From Mesorhizobium sp. Root552 (lineage in GTDB: Bacteria > Pseudomonadota > Alphaproteobacteria > Rhizobiales > Rhizobiaceae), in assembly GCF_001427285.1 (NCBI RefSeq), contig NZ_LMFV01000062.1:2656-66655 (forward strand): a stretch of 64,000 nucleotides of DNA, in the 5' to 3' direction. Below are positions 53,320-61,830 of the stretch, in pieces. Position 1 is the stretch's first letter, and the number at the start of each line of letters is the position of its first letter. Below the pieces are notes generated by a model. It saw only the letters and a program-made list of their open reading frames with translations, did not search any database and was not told the DNA's origin. Position numbers and translations under genes: made by a program.

Positions 53320-56226
53320 ATGCTTGAAAAGACCTATGACGCCAAGGCGGTCGAGCCGAAGATCGCCAAAATCTGGGAGGAGGCGGATGCCTTCCGTGCC
53401 GGCGCTGGCGCGGAAGAAGGCGCGGAGCCGTTCACCATCGTCATTCCGCCGCCGAACGTCACCGGCTCGCTGCATATGGGCCATGCGCTCAACAACACTT
53501 TGCAGGACATTCTGGTGCGCTTTGAGCGCATGCGTGGCAAGAACGTGTTGTGGCAGCCGGGCATGGACCATGCCGGTATCGCGACCCAGATGGTGGTCGA
53601 GCGCAAGCTGATGGAAAAGCAGATCCATCGCCGCGACATCGGCCGTGAGCAGTTCATCGAAAAAGTTTGGGAGTGGAAGGCGGAGTCGGGCGGAGCGATC
53701 TTCAACCAATTGAAGCGCCTTGGTGCTTCCTGCGACTGGTCGCGCGAGCGCTTCACCATGGACGAGGGCCTGTCCAAGGCCGTGCTCGAAGTTTTCGTCA
53801 CGCTCTACAAGGAAGGGCTGATCTATCGCGGCAAGCGGCTGGTCAACTGGGACCCGAAGTTCGAGACGGCGATTTCCGACCTCGAAGTGGAGAACCGCGA
53901 AGTCGAAGGCCATATGTGGCACTTCAAATACCCGTTGGCCGGAGGCGAAACCTACACTTACGTAGAGAAGGATGGGGACGGCAAAGTCGTCTTCCAGGAA
54001 GAGCGCAATTACATCTCCATCGCCACCACCCGTCCTGAAACCATGCTTGGCGACGGCGCGGTCGCCGTTCACCCGTCCGACGAACGCTACGCGCCGATCG
54101 TCGGCAAGCTGTGCGAAATTCCTGTTGGACCGAAAGAACACCGGCGTCTGATCCCGATCATCAAGGACGAGTACCCTGATCCGGCCTTCGGGTCAGGCGC
54201 GGTCAAGATAACCGGCGCGCATGACTTCAACGACTACGAGGTCGCACGCCGCAACAGCATTCCGCTCTATCGTCTCATGGACACGACCGCGACGATGCGC
54301 AGCGACGGCGAGCCCTATGCTGCCTGCGCCGCGCGCGCTGTCGAAATCGCCCGTACCCGTGAGTTGCCGAGCGAGACGGACGTCGATGAGATCAATCTCA
54401 TCCCGGAGGAATATCGCGGACTCGACCGCTATGAAGCCCGCAAGCGCATCGTTGCAGCCATCAACGCCGAAGGCTTGGCCGTGACGGTCAAGGACGCCGA
54501 GGGCAACGATATACCTCACGTCGAGAACAAGAAGATCATGCAGCCTTTTGGCGATCGCTCCGGCGTCGTCATCGAGCCGATGCTGACCGACCAGTGGTTC
54601 GCCGATGCTGCGACGCTGGCCCAGCCGGCGATTGCTTCCGTCCGCGAGGGACGTACCAATTTCGTGCCCAAGAACTGGGAGAAGACCTATTTCGAATGGA
54701 TGGAAAACATCCAGCCGTGGACGATCTCCCGGCAACTCTGGTGGGGCCACCAGATTCCGGCTTGGTACGGCCCGGATGGGCACATCTTCGTCGAAAAGTC
54801 CGAAGAAGAAGCATTGGAGGCAGCTATCCAGCACTACCTCGCCCATGAAGGGCCGTGGAAGGCTTGGGTCGAGGAAAAGCTGGAGAATTTCAAGCCGGGC
54901 GAGATACTCACCCGTGACGAGGACGTGCTCGACACCTGGTTCTCGTCGGCGCTGTGGCCGTTCTCGACGCTCGGCTGGCCGGACAAAACGCCGGAACTGA
55001 AGACGTACTACCAGACCGACGTCCTGGTCACTGGCTTCGACATCATTTTCTTCTGGGTCGCCCGCATGATGATGATGGGTCTGCACTTTATGGAAGAAGA
55101 GCCGTTCCACACGGTCTATGTCCATGCGCTGGTGCGCGACAAGAACGGACAGAAGATGTCGAAGTCTAAGGGCAACGTCATCGACCCGCTCGAACTGATC
55201 GACGAATACGGTGCAGATGCACTCCGCTTCACGCTCGCCGTCATGGCAGCGCAGGGCCGCGACGTGAAGCTCGACCCGGCGCGCATTGCCGGCTACCGCA
55301 ACTTCGGCACCAAGCTCTGGAATGCGACGCGCTTTGCGGAGATGAACGGCGTCGCGCGCAACGATGACTTCTGGCTCGGCGATGCAAAACTGGCGGTCAA
55401 TCGCTGGATTTTGACCGAACTGACGCGCGTTTCGCGCGAAATCACCAACGGCATCACCTCATACCGTTTCAACGATGCGGCGAGCGCTGCCTACCGCTTT
55501 GTCTGGAATCTCGTCTGCGACTGGTATGTCGAACTGCTGAAGCCTGTGTTCATGGGCGACGACGAAGCCGCCAAGGCCGAAAGCCGCGCCTGCTTCGCCT
55601 TTGTGCTGGACGAGATCTACAAGCTGCTTCACCCAATGATGCCGTTCATGACTGAGGAGCTGTGGGCCGAGACGGTGGGCGAGGGGCGCGAGCGCTCGTC
55701 GCTGTTGTGCCACGCGGCTTGGCCGACGCCAGACTTCGAAGATGTAGAGGCGGCCGCCGACATTAACTGGCTGGTCGATCTTGTTTCCGGCATCCGCTCA
55801 GTGCGCTCGGAAATGAATGTGCCGCCGTCAGCAATTGCGCCGCTGGTGGTGGTCGGCGCTAACACCGTGACCCGCGAGCGGTTGGTGCGTCACGACACCG
55901 CCATCAAGCGCTTGGCGCGCATTGGTGAGGTTTCGGTAGAGGCGAGCGCTCCGAAAGGAGCGGCGCAGATGGTGCTGGGCGAGGCGACGGTCTGCCTGCC
56001 TCTCGGCAGCCTCATCGACCTCAAGGCCGAAGCAGCCCGCCTGCAGAAGGAACTTGCCAAGGTGACCGAGGAAATTGCTCGTCTGGCCAAGAAGCTTTCG
56101 AACGAGAAATTTGTCGCCAACGCTCCTGAAGAGGTTGTCGCTGCGGAGCGCGAGAAACTGTCCGAATATGGGGAAACGCAGCAGCGGTTGTCGGTGGCGT
56201 TGGAACGGGTTCGCGATGCAGCTTGA
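53320..56226 (+). CDS. valS: Valyl-tRNA synthetase
   Basis: A 968-residue class Ia synthetase that charges tRNA-Val and edits threonine. The HIGH-type motif is PNVTGSLHMGHALNN (HMGH at 52-55); KMSKS is in KNGQKMSKSKGN near residue 610. The editing domain lies between (TTRPETMLGDGAVAVHPSD). The C-terminal coiled coil, about 900-968 (LKAEAARLQKELAKVTEEIA), grips the tRNA. The start at 53320 was chosen since upstream residues are not conserved. Confidence 0.97.
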   Translation: MLEKTYDAKAVEPKIAKIWEEADAFRAGAGAEEGAEPFTIVIPPPNVTGSLHMGHALNNTLQDILVRFERMRGKNVLWQPGMDHAGIATQMVVERKLMEKQIHRRDIGREQFIEKVWEWKAESGGAIFNQLKRLGASCDWSRERFTMDEGLSKAVLEVFVTLYKEGLIYRGKRLVNWDPKFETAISDLEVENREVEGHMWHFKYPLAGGETYTYVEKDGDGKVVFQEERNYISIATTRPETMLGDGAVAVHPSDERYAPIVGKLCEIPVGPKEHRRLIPIIKDEYPDPAFGSGAVKITGAHDFNDYEVARRNSIPLYRLMDTTATMRSDGEPYAACAARAVEIARTRELPSETDVDEINLIPEEYRGLDRYEARKRIVAAINAEGLAVTVKDAEGNDIPHVENKKIMQPFGDRSGVVIEPMLTDQWFADAATLAQPAIASVREGRTNFVPKNWEKTYFEWMENIQPWTISRQLWWGHQIPAWYGPDGHIFVEKSEEEALEAAIQHYLAHEGPWKAWVEEKLENFKPGEILTRDEDVLDTWFSSALWPFSTLGWPDKTPELKTYYQTDVLVTGFDIIFFWVARMMMMGLHFMEEEPFHTVYVHALVRDKNGQKMSKSKGNVIDPLELIDEYGADALRFTLAVMAAQGRDVKLDPARIAGYRNFGTKLWNATRFAEMNGVARNDDFWLGDAKLAVNRWILTELTRVSREITNGITSYRFNDAASAAYRFVWNLVCDWYVELLKPVFMGDDEAAKAESRACFAFVLDEIYKLLHPMMPFMTEELWAETVGEGRERSSLLCHAAWPTPDFEDVEAAADINWLVDLVSGIRSVRSEMNVPPSAIAPLVVVGANTVTRERLVRHDTAIKRLARIGEVSVEASAPKGAAQMVLGEATVCLPLGSLIDLKAEAARLQKELAKVTEEIARLAKKLSNEKFVANAPEEVVAAEREKLSEYGETQQRLSVALERVRDAA

Positions 56227-56297
56227 CGGGGGAGAGATTCGCTCCGCCAGACTGCAATTGCGGCCATCTTTCGACCTTCCCCAAAGGCATGCCGCAA

Positions 56298-56395
56298 CGT
56301 CAAAATTGACGTAAACGGAAGTTTACGCCCCATTGTTGCCTTAATGTGACATTTGGCGCCTCAACCCCTCGGAATCGGTGATTTTTTCACCGATT
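56298..56395. promoter_or_regulatory. Inverted repeats upstream of the FadL-type gene
   Basis: In the 361-base gap after valS lie ACGTCAAAATTGACGT (56298-56313, dyad), the adjoining CGTAAACGGAAGTTTACG (56311-56328) and the perfect 9-base dyad AATCGGTGA-N5-TCACCGATT (56373-56395). The first two resemble operators of MerR- or TetR-type regulators of fatty acid degradation; the last may be the valS terminator or another operator. Assignment is inference. Confidence 0.45.
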
Positions 56396-56587
56396 TGAGA
56401 TCGTTTTGCTCGAAAGGGGATCAAGGCGGGCCCGAAATCGGCCATTTTTTCGATGCGCTTCGTGACCCGCCGCACACTGCAGGTTGCACGTATCTAGACC
56501 GTACTTGTACAGGCCGAAAAACGTTATTGCGCCGTTAACTTGAATTGGTTCTAGCTAGCCCCCGAGTGATTTCGGGGAGACAAAATC

Positions 56588-57844
56588 ATGAATAAGATGC
56601 GTGTCAAAACGCTCCTTGGCGCAACCGCACTGTCGCTTGCCGCAATAGGCATGGCCCAAGCAGGCGGTTTGGAACGTGGCGGCTACAACATCGATCTCCT
56701 GTTCGATCCTGCCCCCGTGACCGGGGAAGTTTCGGGCACATATGTCATGCCGCAACGCAAGCTCAAGAACGTGGTAGATACGTCAACTGCGAACGGTTCG
56801 CCCGGCGGTGGCAACCTCAATTTCTTGCCCAATTCTGTCGAAGAATCGGAAGCCTATTTTGTTCCTCGCATTGGTTTCAAAGCCAGCATAGGCCAAGGCA
56901 TCGATTGCATGGCTGACTATTCACAGCCTTGGGGTGTCCATTCCAACCCGGGTTTGAATTGGGCGGGCGCAAACAACAACGTCGAAACCAAGATCGAAAG
57001 CAACAACTACGCCGCAACCTGCTCGTACAAGATGGATGCCGGCAAGGGCCAGTTCCGGTTCATTGGTGGTTTGTTCTATCAAGAGGTCAGCGGCTTTAAG
57101 GAGCGCCTGGTGCAGATACTGCCGCCAGGGCCTCTCAACGGCATGGGTCGGTTGGAGCTCGAAGGTGATGGTGTTGGTTGGCGCGCGGGTGCAGCGTATG
57201 AAATTCCCGACATCGCTCTTAGAGCAAGCCTGGTTTACAACAGCGAAGTAGACCTCGGCGACATTTCCGGCACGCTGGATCTTTCGCAGGTCCCCGGTAG
57301 ACCGGCGACACCGATTCCGGTGTTCGGCAATCAGTCGATGCCGCAATCAGTCGAGTTTAAGGTTCAGTCCGGTATTGCGCCCGGATGGCTGGCGTTTGGC
57401 TCAATCAAGTGGGTCGATTGGAGCGAAGTCGGTATCGTTAGCTTCTGTTCGCCGGCTATCAAGGCTCTTGGTCTCGCTTGTACCTACCAAGGAGCAGGCT
57501 TCACGACATCGCTCGACCTGCTCTATCGTGACGGCTGGACTGTGTCTGGCGGCATCGGTCACAAGTTCAACGACCAATGGAGTGGAGCTGCGACCCTGAC
57601 GTGGGATCGAGGCACTACGACCGGCTTGAGCTCGCAGACGGATACATGGACTTTGGCGGCCGGAGCGTCATACACCCCGACGCAGAATGTCGAACTGCGG
57701 TTCGGTGGTGCTGTTGGTGTGTTGACCAGTGGCGAAACAAAGGTGCTCAGCTATCAGGGGGCGACCATTGACAATGGCATCTCGTACAGCTTCGGCAACG
57801 ACGTGGTCACCGCTCTTTCGGCTTCGCTGAAGGTGAAGTGGTAA
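56588..57844 (+). CDS. FadL/OmpP1-type outer membrane protein
   Basis: A 418-residue outer membrane beta-barrel of the FadL/TodX family, which lets long-chain fatty acids or other hydrophobic compounds enter. A signal peptide covers residues 1-25 (MNKMRVKTLLGATALSLAAI then GMAQAGG). The C-terminus ends in KVKW, an aromatic outer-membrane sorting end. Repeated amphipathic strands run from about residue 90. AGACAAAATC and weak SD precede the ATG. Confidence 0.85.
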   Translation: MNKMRVKTLLGATALSLAAIGMAQAGGLERGGYNIDLLFDPAPVTGEVSGTYVMPQRKLKNVVDTSTANGSPGGGNLNFLPNSVEESEAYFVPRIGFKASIGQGIDCMADYSQPWGVHSNPGLNWAGANNNVETKIESNNYAATCSYKMDAGKGQFRFIGGLFYQEVSGFKERLVQILPPGPLNGMGRLELEGDGVGWRAGAAYEIPDIALRASLVYNSEVDLGDISGTLDLSQVPGRPATPIPVFGNQSMPQSVEFKVQSGIAPGWLAFGSIKWVDWSEVGIVSFCSPAIKALGLACTYQGAGFTTSLDLLYRDGWTVSGGIGHKFNDQWSGAATLTWDRGTTTGLSSQTDTWTLAAGASYTPTQNVELRFGGAVGVLTSGETKVLSYQGATIDNGISYSFGNDVVTALSASLKVKW

Positions 57845-57874
57845 ACAGTTCAGTTTCCGCTGTTTTTCGAAAAG

Positions 57875-57899
57875 GCCGGGCTTAGTGCCCGGCTTTTTT
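57875..57899 (+). terminator. Rho-independent terminator after the FadL-type gene
   Basis: GCCGGGC-TTAGT-GCCCGGC followed by six T residues, 31 bases after the stop. Confidence 0.9.
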
Positions 57900-58120
57900 G
57901 CGCGACGTTTCTGGAACTTGAGCGGCGACGCGGAAACATCGCGGCCAACCAGCAATGCATGTGACGATTTTGCAACAGGCGTCCCCCATCCCATGTGCCG
58001 CTCGCGTGCGCCATGGAAATCGCCCACTTCCCGCCATAAACCCGGAGCACTTCGATAGGGCTTGGTAATTTCTACCCAGCTAAAGTGAAGGCGGGCCTGG
58101 ATAGGACCTCAAGGAACAGC

Positions 58121-59047
58121 ATGGAAGTCACGGTGGGTTCTCGCACGGAAATGGCGATACTTCGGGCCAACGAAGGTCCTGTCGCCGTGCGCCGTCTGCC
58201 GCGTCCTGCATTCTACCGCGCCTTTTCGCGCATACCGGGCCTCATCCGCTCTTGCGTGTTGTCAGCTGTCATGGCCTGCGCGAGCTTCGCCGCAGTCGAG
58301 CAGGCACTTGGATTCGATGAGAAGGTGTTCGACGACAAAACCGGCGTGAAACCGCAGTCGAGCCCGTGGGCGGTGTTTCAGTTCGGTTTCTCTGCCTACA
58401 AGAGTGGCCACAAGGATCAGGCTGTCGAGGCCTACAAATATGCCGCCGAGAAGGGCCAGATCGGTGCGACCTGGAAACTTGCTCGTATGTATGCCGAAGG
58501 TGATGGCGTCACCCAGAACGACTACGAAGCCTACAAATTCTTCAGCGAAATTGTCGACCAGGACGTAGAACTTGGTTCGCCTGAGGAAAGTTATGTTTCC
58601 GACGCTCTGGTTGCATTGGGCGATTATCTGAAGAGTGGCATTCCTGGTAGTCCTGTGAGTGCCGATCCTGTTGCGGCGCAGGAATATTTCATGCGCGCCG
58701 CCGCGACCTACCGCAATCCGAACGCCCAATACGAAATGGGCAAGATGTTCCTCAACGGCGAAGGCGGGGTGAAGGCCAGCGCCAAGCAGGCTGGCCGTTG
58801 GCTGCAGCTTGCGGCGGAAAAGGGCCATGCCGGCGCTCAGGCGACGCTTGGCAATCTTCTATTCCACAGTGGCAAGGTGGTGCGTGGACTGGCCATGATG
58901 ACGGCGGCATTGGAGCGGGCGGCTCCTGTCGACCAACCCTGGATTCGCGGAATGCAGGAAGAAGCCTTCGCACTGGCTCCTGAAGCCGACCGTCGCACGG
59001 CGATTGCCCTTGCCGACGACATGTTGACCAAGGGCATCAATCAGTAG
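58121..59047 (+). CDS. exoR: ExoR-type Sel1-repeat regulator
   Basis: A 308-residue periplasmic regulator related to Sinorhizobium ExoR, which binds the sensor ExoS in the ExoS-ChvI system and holds back exopolysaccharide synthesis. FDEKVFDDKTGVKPQSS after a signal segment (LIRSCVLSAVMACASFAAVE) and FQFGFSAYKSGHKDQAVEAY match ExoR strongly. Sel1 repeats continue through AEKGHAGAQATLGNLLF. The ATG at 58121 follows AAGGA; a GTG at 58085 would add 12. The N-terminal segment is longer than in Sinorhizobium. Confidence 0.88.
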   Translation: MEVTVGSRTEMAILRANEGPVAVRRLPRPAFYRAFSRIPGLIRSCVLSAVMACASFAAVEQALGFDEKVFDDKTGVKPQSSPWAVFQFGFSAYKSGHKDQAVEAYKYAAEKGQIGATWKLARMYAEGDGVTQNDYEAYKFFSEIVDQDVELGSPEESYVSDALVALGDYLKSGIPGSPVSADPVAAQEYFMRAAATYRNPNAQYEMGKMFLNGEGGVKASAKQAGRWLQLAAEKGHAGAQATLGNLLFHSGKVVRGLAMMTAALERAAPVDQPWIRGMQEEAFALAPEADRRTAIALADDMLTKGINQ

Positions 59048-59223
59048 TTATCCCGTTTCCACGGTGTTTTGCCGGTCTCGCGAGCCACGAGCTCGCAGGC
59101 GCGGTTTTTAGCGCCTGCCATTTCCTCACGATTTGCGCCAAGACAACGTTGCTCCCCGCACCCTCGGCTAAGGATGCTGCCGTAGGCGCATGCCCATTTG
59201 TATTTTTCGGCATGTGGCTGCAT
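59041..59223 (-). CDS. Doubtful 60-residue cysteine-containing protein
   Basis: MQPHAEKYKWACAYGSILSR then GCGEQRCLGANREEMAGAKN and ELVARETGKTPWKRDN. It has four cysteines and a conserved-looking helix, and ends inside the exoR stop region on the opposite strand. The ribosome site is weak. It also overlaps an FNR-type box candidate. Could be real but unproven. Confidence 0.35.
   Translation of the reverse strand: MQPHAEKYKWACAYGSILSRGCGEQRCLGANREEMAGAKNRACELVARETGKTPWKRDNY
59133..59146 (+). promoter_or_regulatory. Candidate NnrR/FNR-type box upstream of nirK
   Basis: TTGCG-CCAA-GACAA resembles the NnrR box reported for denitrifying alphaproteobacteria (TTGCG-N4-CACAA). It lies about 200 bases upstream of the nirK ATG. 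If functional it ties nirK to nitric oxide or low oxygen. Confidence 0.4.
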
Positions 59224-59345
59224 CGTCAGCAGACCTGAACCTGACTGTGTTGTTCAGTCATCATTTCGAATTGGTGCGTTCTGGATGTAATCTTCCTGAA
59301 CGAAGTTTGGCGGGCACTTCAATCCAACGAGTGAGGGATTCGATC

Positions 59346-60839
59346 ATGTTTCAACGACAATGGAGCCGGATAATGCCGGGGGTGAGAAACATTGCCGGCA
59401 TGGCAATGTTTGTCCTGGCCTTTTTCGCCTTTACGGCTGTTTCGCAGGGGCAGACCCATCAGCATGCCGCGCCGGTCGAAACAGTGCAGGCGCAGGCAGA
59501 TACTGCCGCGGAACCGGCGGCACCCGCGCAGTCGCAATCCACGGCAGCGCCCGTCGTCAGCTACCATTCGCCCACCACCTTCACGCTTAGAACCGGCATC
59601 GCCAGCGGGCGCATGGTCTACATAGGCGTTGGCGGCAACATTGACGGTCAGGTCAATCCCACCTTGGTAGTTCACGAAGGTGAGTTGGTTCAGATAAACC
59701 TGATCAACGGCGAGGGCGCCGAGCATGATATCGTGCTCGACCAGTATGCCGCGCGCTCTGCAATTGTCGTTGGCAAAAATGCGTCTTCGACATTCTCCTT
59801 TGTCGCCAACAAGGTAGGTGAGTTTGCCTACTTCTGCTCCATTGCAGGTCACCGTGCCGCTGGCATGGAGGGACTTGTCAGGGTCTTGCCGGGTGAGCGC
59901 GAGAGCACGGACACCGATGCGGCCGACATCGTGCGCGATCCCGCCGACCTGCCGGGACCGATCGGTCAACGTTCCTCGCAAGTCGTACGTGTCGACTTTG
60001 AAACAGTCGAACTCAAGGGCAAGCTCGATGACGGCACGTCCTACGTTTACTGGACCTTCAACGGCAAGGTTCCGGGGCCGTTTGTGCGTGTTCGCGTCGG
60101 CGATACTGTTGAGGTTCACCTCAAGAATGCTTCCGACAGCGTCATGATGCACTCGGTCGATTTCCATGCGGCAACAGGACCAGGTGGCGGAGCCGAATTC
60201 ACCCAGACCGCGCCGGGCGAGGAGACAGTCGTCACCTTCCAGGCGTTGAAGCCTGGCATTTATGTCTACCACTGCGCGACGCCGAGTGTTGCCCACCACA
60301 TTACCAGCGGCATGTACGGACTGATCCTCGTCGAGCCGGAGGGCGGGATGCCGCAGGTAGACCGCGAATTCTATGTGATGCAGGGCGAGCTCTACACGGT
60401 CGATCCATTCGGCACACAGGGTGAGATGGAAATGGACTACGACAAGCTCATTTCCGAGCGGCCAGAATATTTCCTGTTCAACGGCTCCGTCGGCGCCCTC
60501 ACCAAGTCACACCCGCTCTATGCCAACGCAGGAGAAACGGTGCGCATCTTCTTCGGTGTCGGCGGCCCGAACTTCACTTCGTCGTTCCACGTCATCGGTG
60601 AGATTTTCGACCATGTCTATACGCTGGGCTCAATCACTTCGCCGCCGCTGACAGGAGTCCAAACCGTCACCGTTCCGCCCGGCGGAGCCACCGTCGTCGA
60701 CTTCAAGATCGATCGCGGGGGCCACTATGTTCTGGTCGACCACGCCCTGTCTCGTGCCGAGCGCGGACTCGCCGGCTACCTGATCGTGGATGGTCCGGAA
60801 GAAGACGCCATCATGCACAAGGGGCCGCCGAAGCAGTAA
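59346..60839 (+). CDS. nirK: Copper nitrite reductase with extra N-terminal cupredoxin domain
   Basis: A 497-residue periplasmic enzyme that reduces nitrite to nitric oxide. Signal segment 10-36 (SRIMPGVRNIAGMAMFVLAF). A cupredoxin domain about 75-185 carries its own type 1 copper set: His127, Cys164, His169, Met174 (YFCSIAGHRAAGMEG). The two-domain core follows with type 1 ligands His269, Cys310, His318, Met323; type 2 His274, His309, His466; and active residues Asp272 and His415. Most NirK lack the first domain; Hyphomicrobium-type enzymes have it. No nirV or cluster mates are adjacent. Start chosen at 59346; frames upstream lack a signal peptide. Confidence 0.92.
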   Translation: MFQRQWSRIMPGVRNIAGMAMFVLAFFAFTAVSQGQTHQHAAPVETVQAQADTAAEPAAPAQSQSTAAPVVSYHSPTTFTLRTGIASGRMVYIGVGGNIDGQVNPTLVVHEGELVQINLINGEGAEHDIVLDQYAARSAIVVGKNASSTFSFVANKVGEFAYFCSIAGHRAAGMEGLVRVLPGERESTDTDAADIVRDPADLPGPIGQRSSQVVRVDFETVELKGKLDDGTSYVYWTFNGKVPGPFVRVRVGDTVEVHLKNASDSVMMHSVDFHAATGPGGGAEFTQTAPGEETVVTFQALKPGIYVYHCATPSVAHHITSGMYGLILVEPEGGMPQVDREFYVMQGELYTVDPFGTQGEMEMDYDKLISERPEYFLFNGSVGALTKSHPLYANAGETVRIFFGVGGPNFTSSFHVIGEIFDHVYTLGSITSPPLTGVQTVTVPPGGATVVDFKIDRGGHYVLVDHALSRAERGLAGYLIVDGPEEDAIMHKGPPKQ

Positions 60840-60864
60840 GCTTTGACAGTCCTGAACAAACGAA

Positions 60865-60892
60865 ACGGCCCGGGACTTATGTTCCGGGCCGT
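60865..60892. terminator. Bidirectional terminator between nirK and xth
   Basis: ACGGCCCGG and CCGGGCCGT, separated by ten bases, form a strong stem with A-rich left and T-rich right flanks, fit to end both convergent genes. Confidence 0.88.
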
Positions 60893-60910
60893 ATCCGTTT
60901 TATCCTGGAA

Positions 60911-61705
60911 TCAGGCTGCTTTCAGATTGAGGTCGATTGCGACCGGCACATGGTCCGACGGCTTTTCCCAAGCCCGGACATGCTTTTCCACTGAGGCCGA
61001 TCCGAATCGGTTTGCCGCTTCCGGAGACAGCAATAGGTGGTCGATGCGGATGCCGTTGTTTTTCTGCCATGCGCCAGCTTGATAATCCCAGAACGTGTAG
61101 ACGTCCGGCGCGTCCGTCGTTGCACGTATTGCTTCGGTAAAGCCCAGGTTCTTCAATCGGCGGAAGGCCTGCCGCGTCTGTGGTTGGAAAAGCGCGTCAC
61201 CCAGCCAGTTCTCAGGGTGTTTCGCGTCGATCGGCTCGGGAATAACGTTGTAGTCGCCGGCAAGCACCAGTGCTTCTTCCAGCGCAAGACGCTGCTTTGC
61301 CCAGCGCTCGAGTCTGTCCATCCACGCCAGCTTGTAGGGAAACTTGACCGGGTCATCGATCGGATTGCCATTGGGCAGATAAAGCGAGACGACGCGCAAC
61401 GCGCCTTGATCCGTCGAGAACACGCCTTCGATGAAACGCGCCTGTTCATCGGCTTCATCCCCAGGCAGCCCTCGATTGACCTCATCGAAGCGAAGCTTGG
61501 ACAGGATGGCGACGCCATTGAACCCCTTCTGGCCATGCGTTTGCACATTGTAGCCGAGCGCTTCGATCTCAGCGCGCGGGAACTGATCGTCGACCGACTT
61601 GATCTCCTGCAGGCAAACGATGTCTGGCGCGCTTTCGCCCAGCCAATGCGTCAGGTTGCCGATACGGGCACGCACGCCGTTGATATTCCAGGTAGCGATC
61701 TTCAT
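60911..61705 (-). CDS. xthA: Exodeoxyribonuclease III
   Basis: A 264-residue AP endonuclease and 3'-5' exonuclease for base excision repair. MKIATWNINGVRARIGNL, CLQEIKSVDDQFP (metal Glu), LYLPNGNP, VLAGDYNVIPEPID and SDHVPVAIDL (catalytic Asp-His) are the standard motifs. The DNA-binding loop FNGVAILSK is intact. Full length for the family. It converges with nirK on the shared terminator. Confidence 0.95.
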   Translation of the reverse strand: MKIATWNINGVRARIGNLTHWLGESAPDIVCLQEIKSVDDQFPRAEIEALGYNVQTHGQKGFNGVAILSKLRFDEVNRGLPGDEADEQARFIEGVFSTDQGALRVVSLYLPNGNPIDDPVKFPYKLAWMDRLERWAKQRLALEEALVLAGDYNVIPEPIDAKHPENWLGDALFQPQTRQAFRRLKNLGFTEAIRATTDAPDVYTFWDYQAGAWQKNNGIRIDHLLLSPEAANRFGSASVEKHVRAWEKPSDHVPVAIDLNLKAA

Positions 61706-61830
61706 GAAAATCTCGCGACTATTTCAAACAGTTCTTGATGGTACAAAACTCGAAACGAGTCGATCCTGCACTATCGCCGTGATTGATGGAACCGGTTTCC
61801 AACCACGGCCCGACTGGGGAGGAGGAAACC

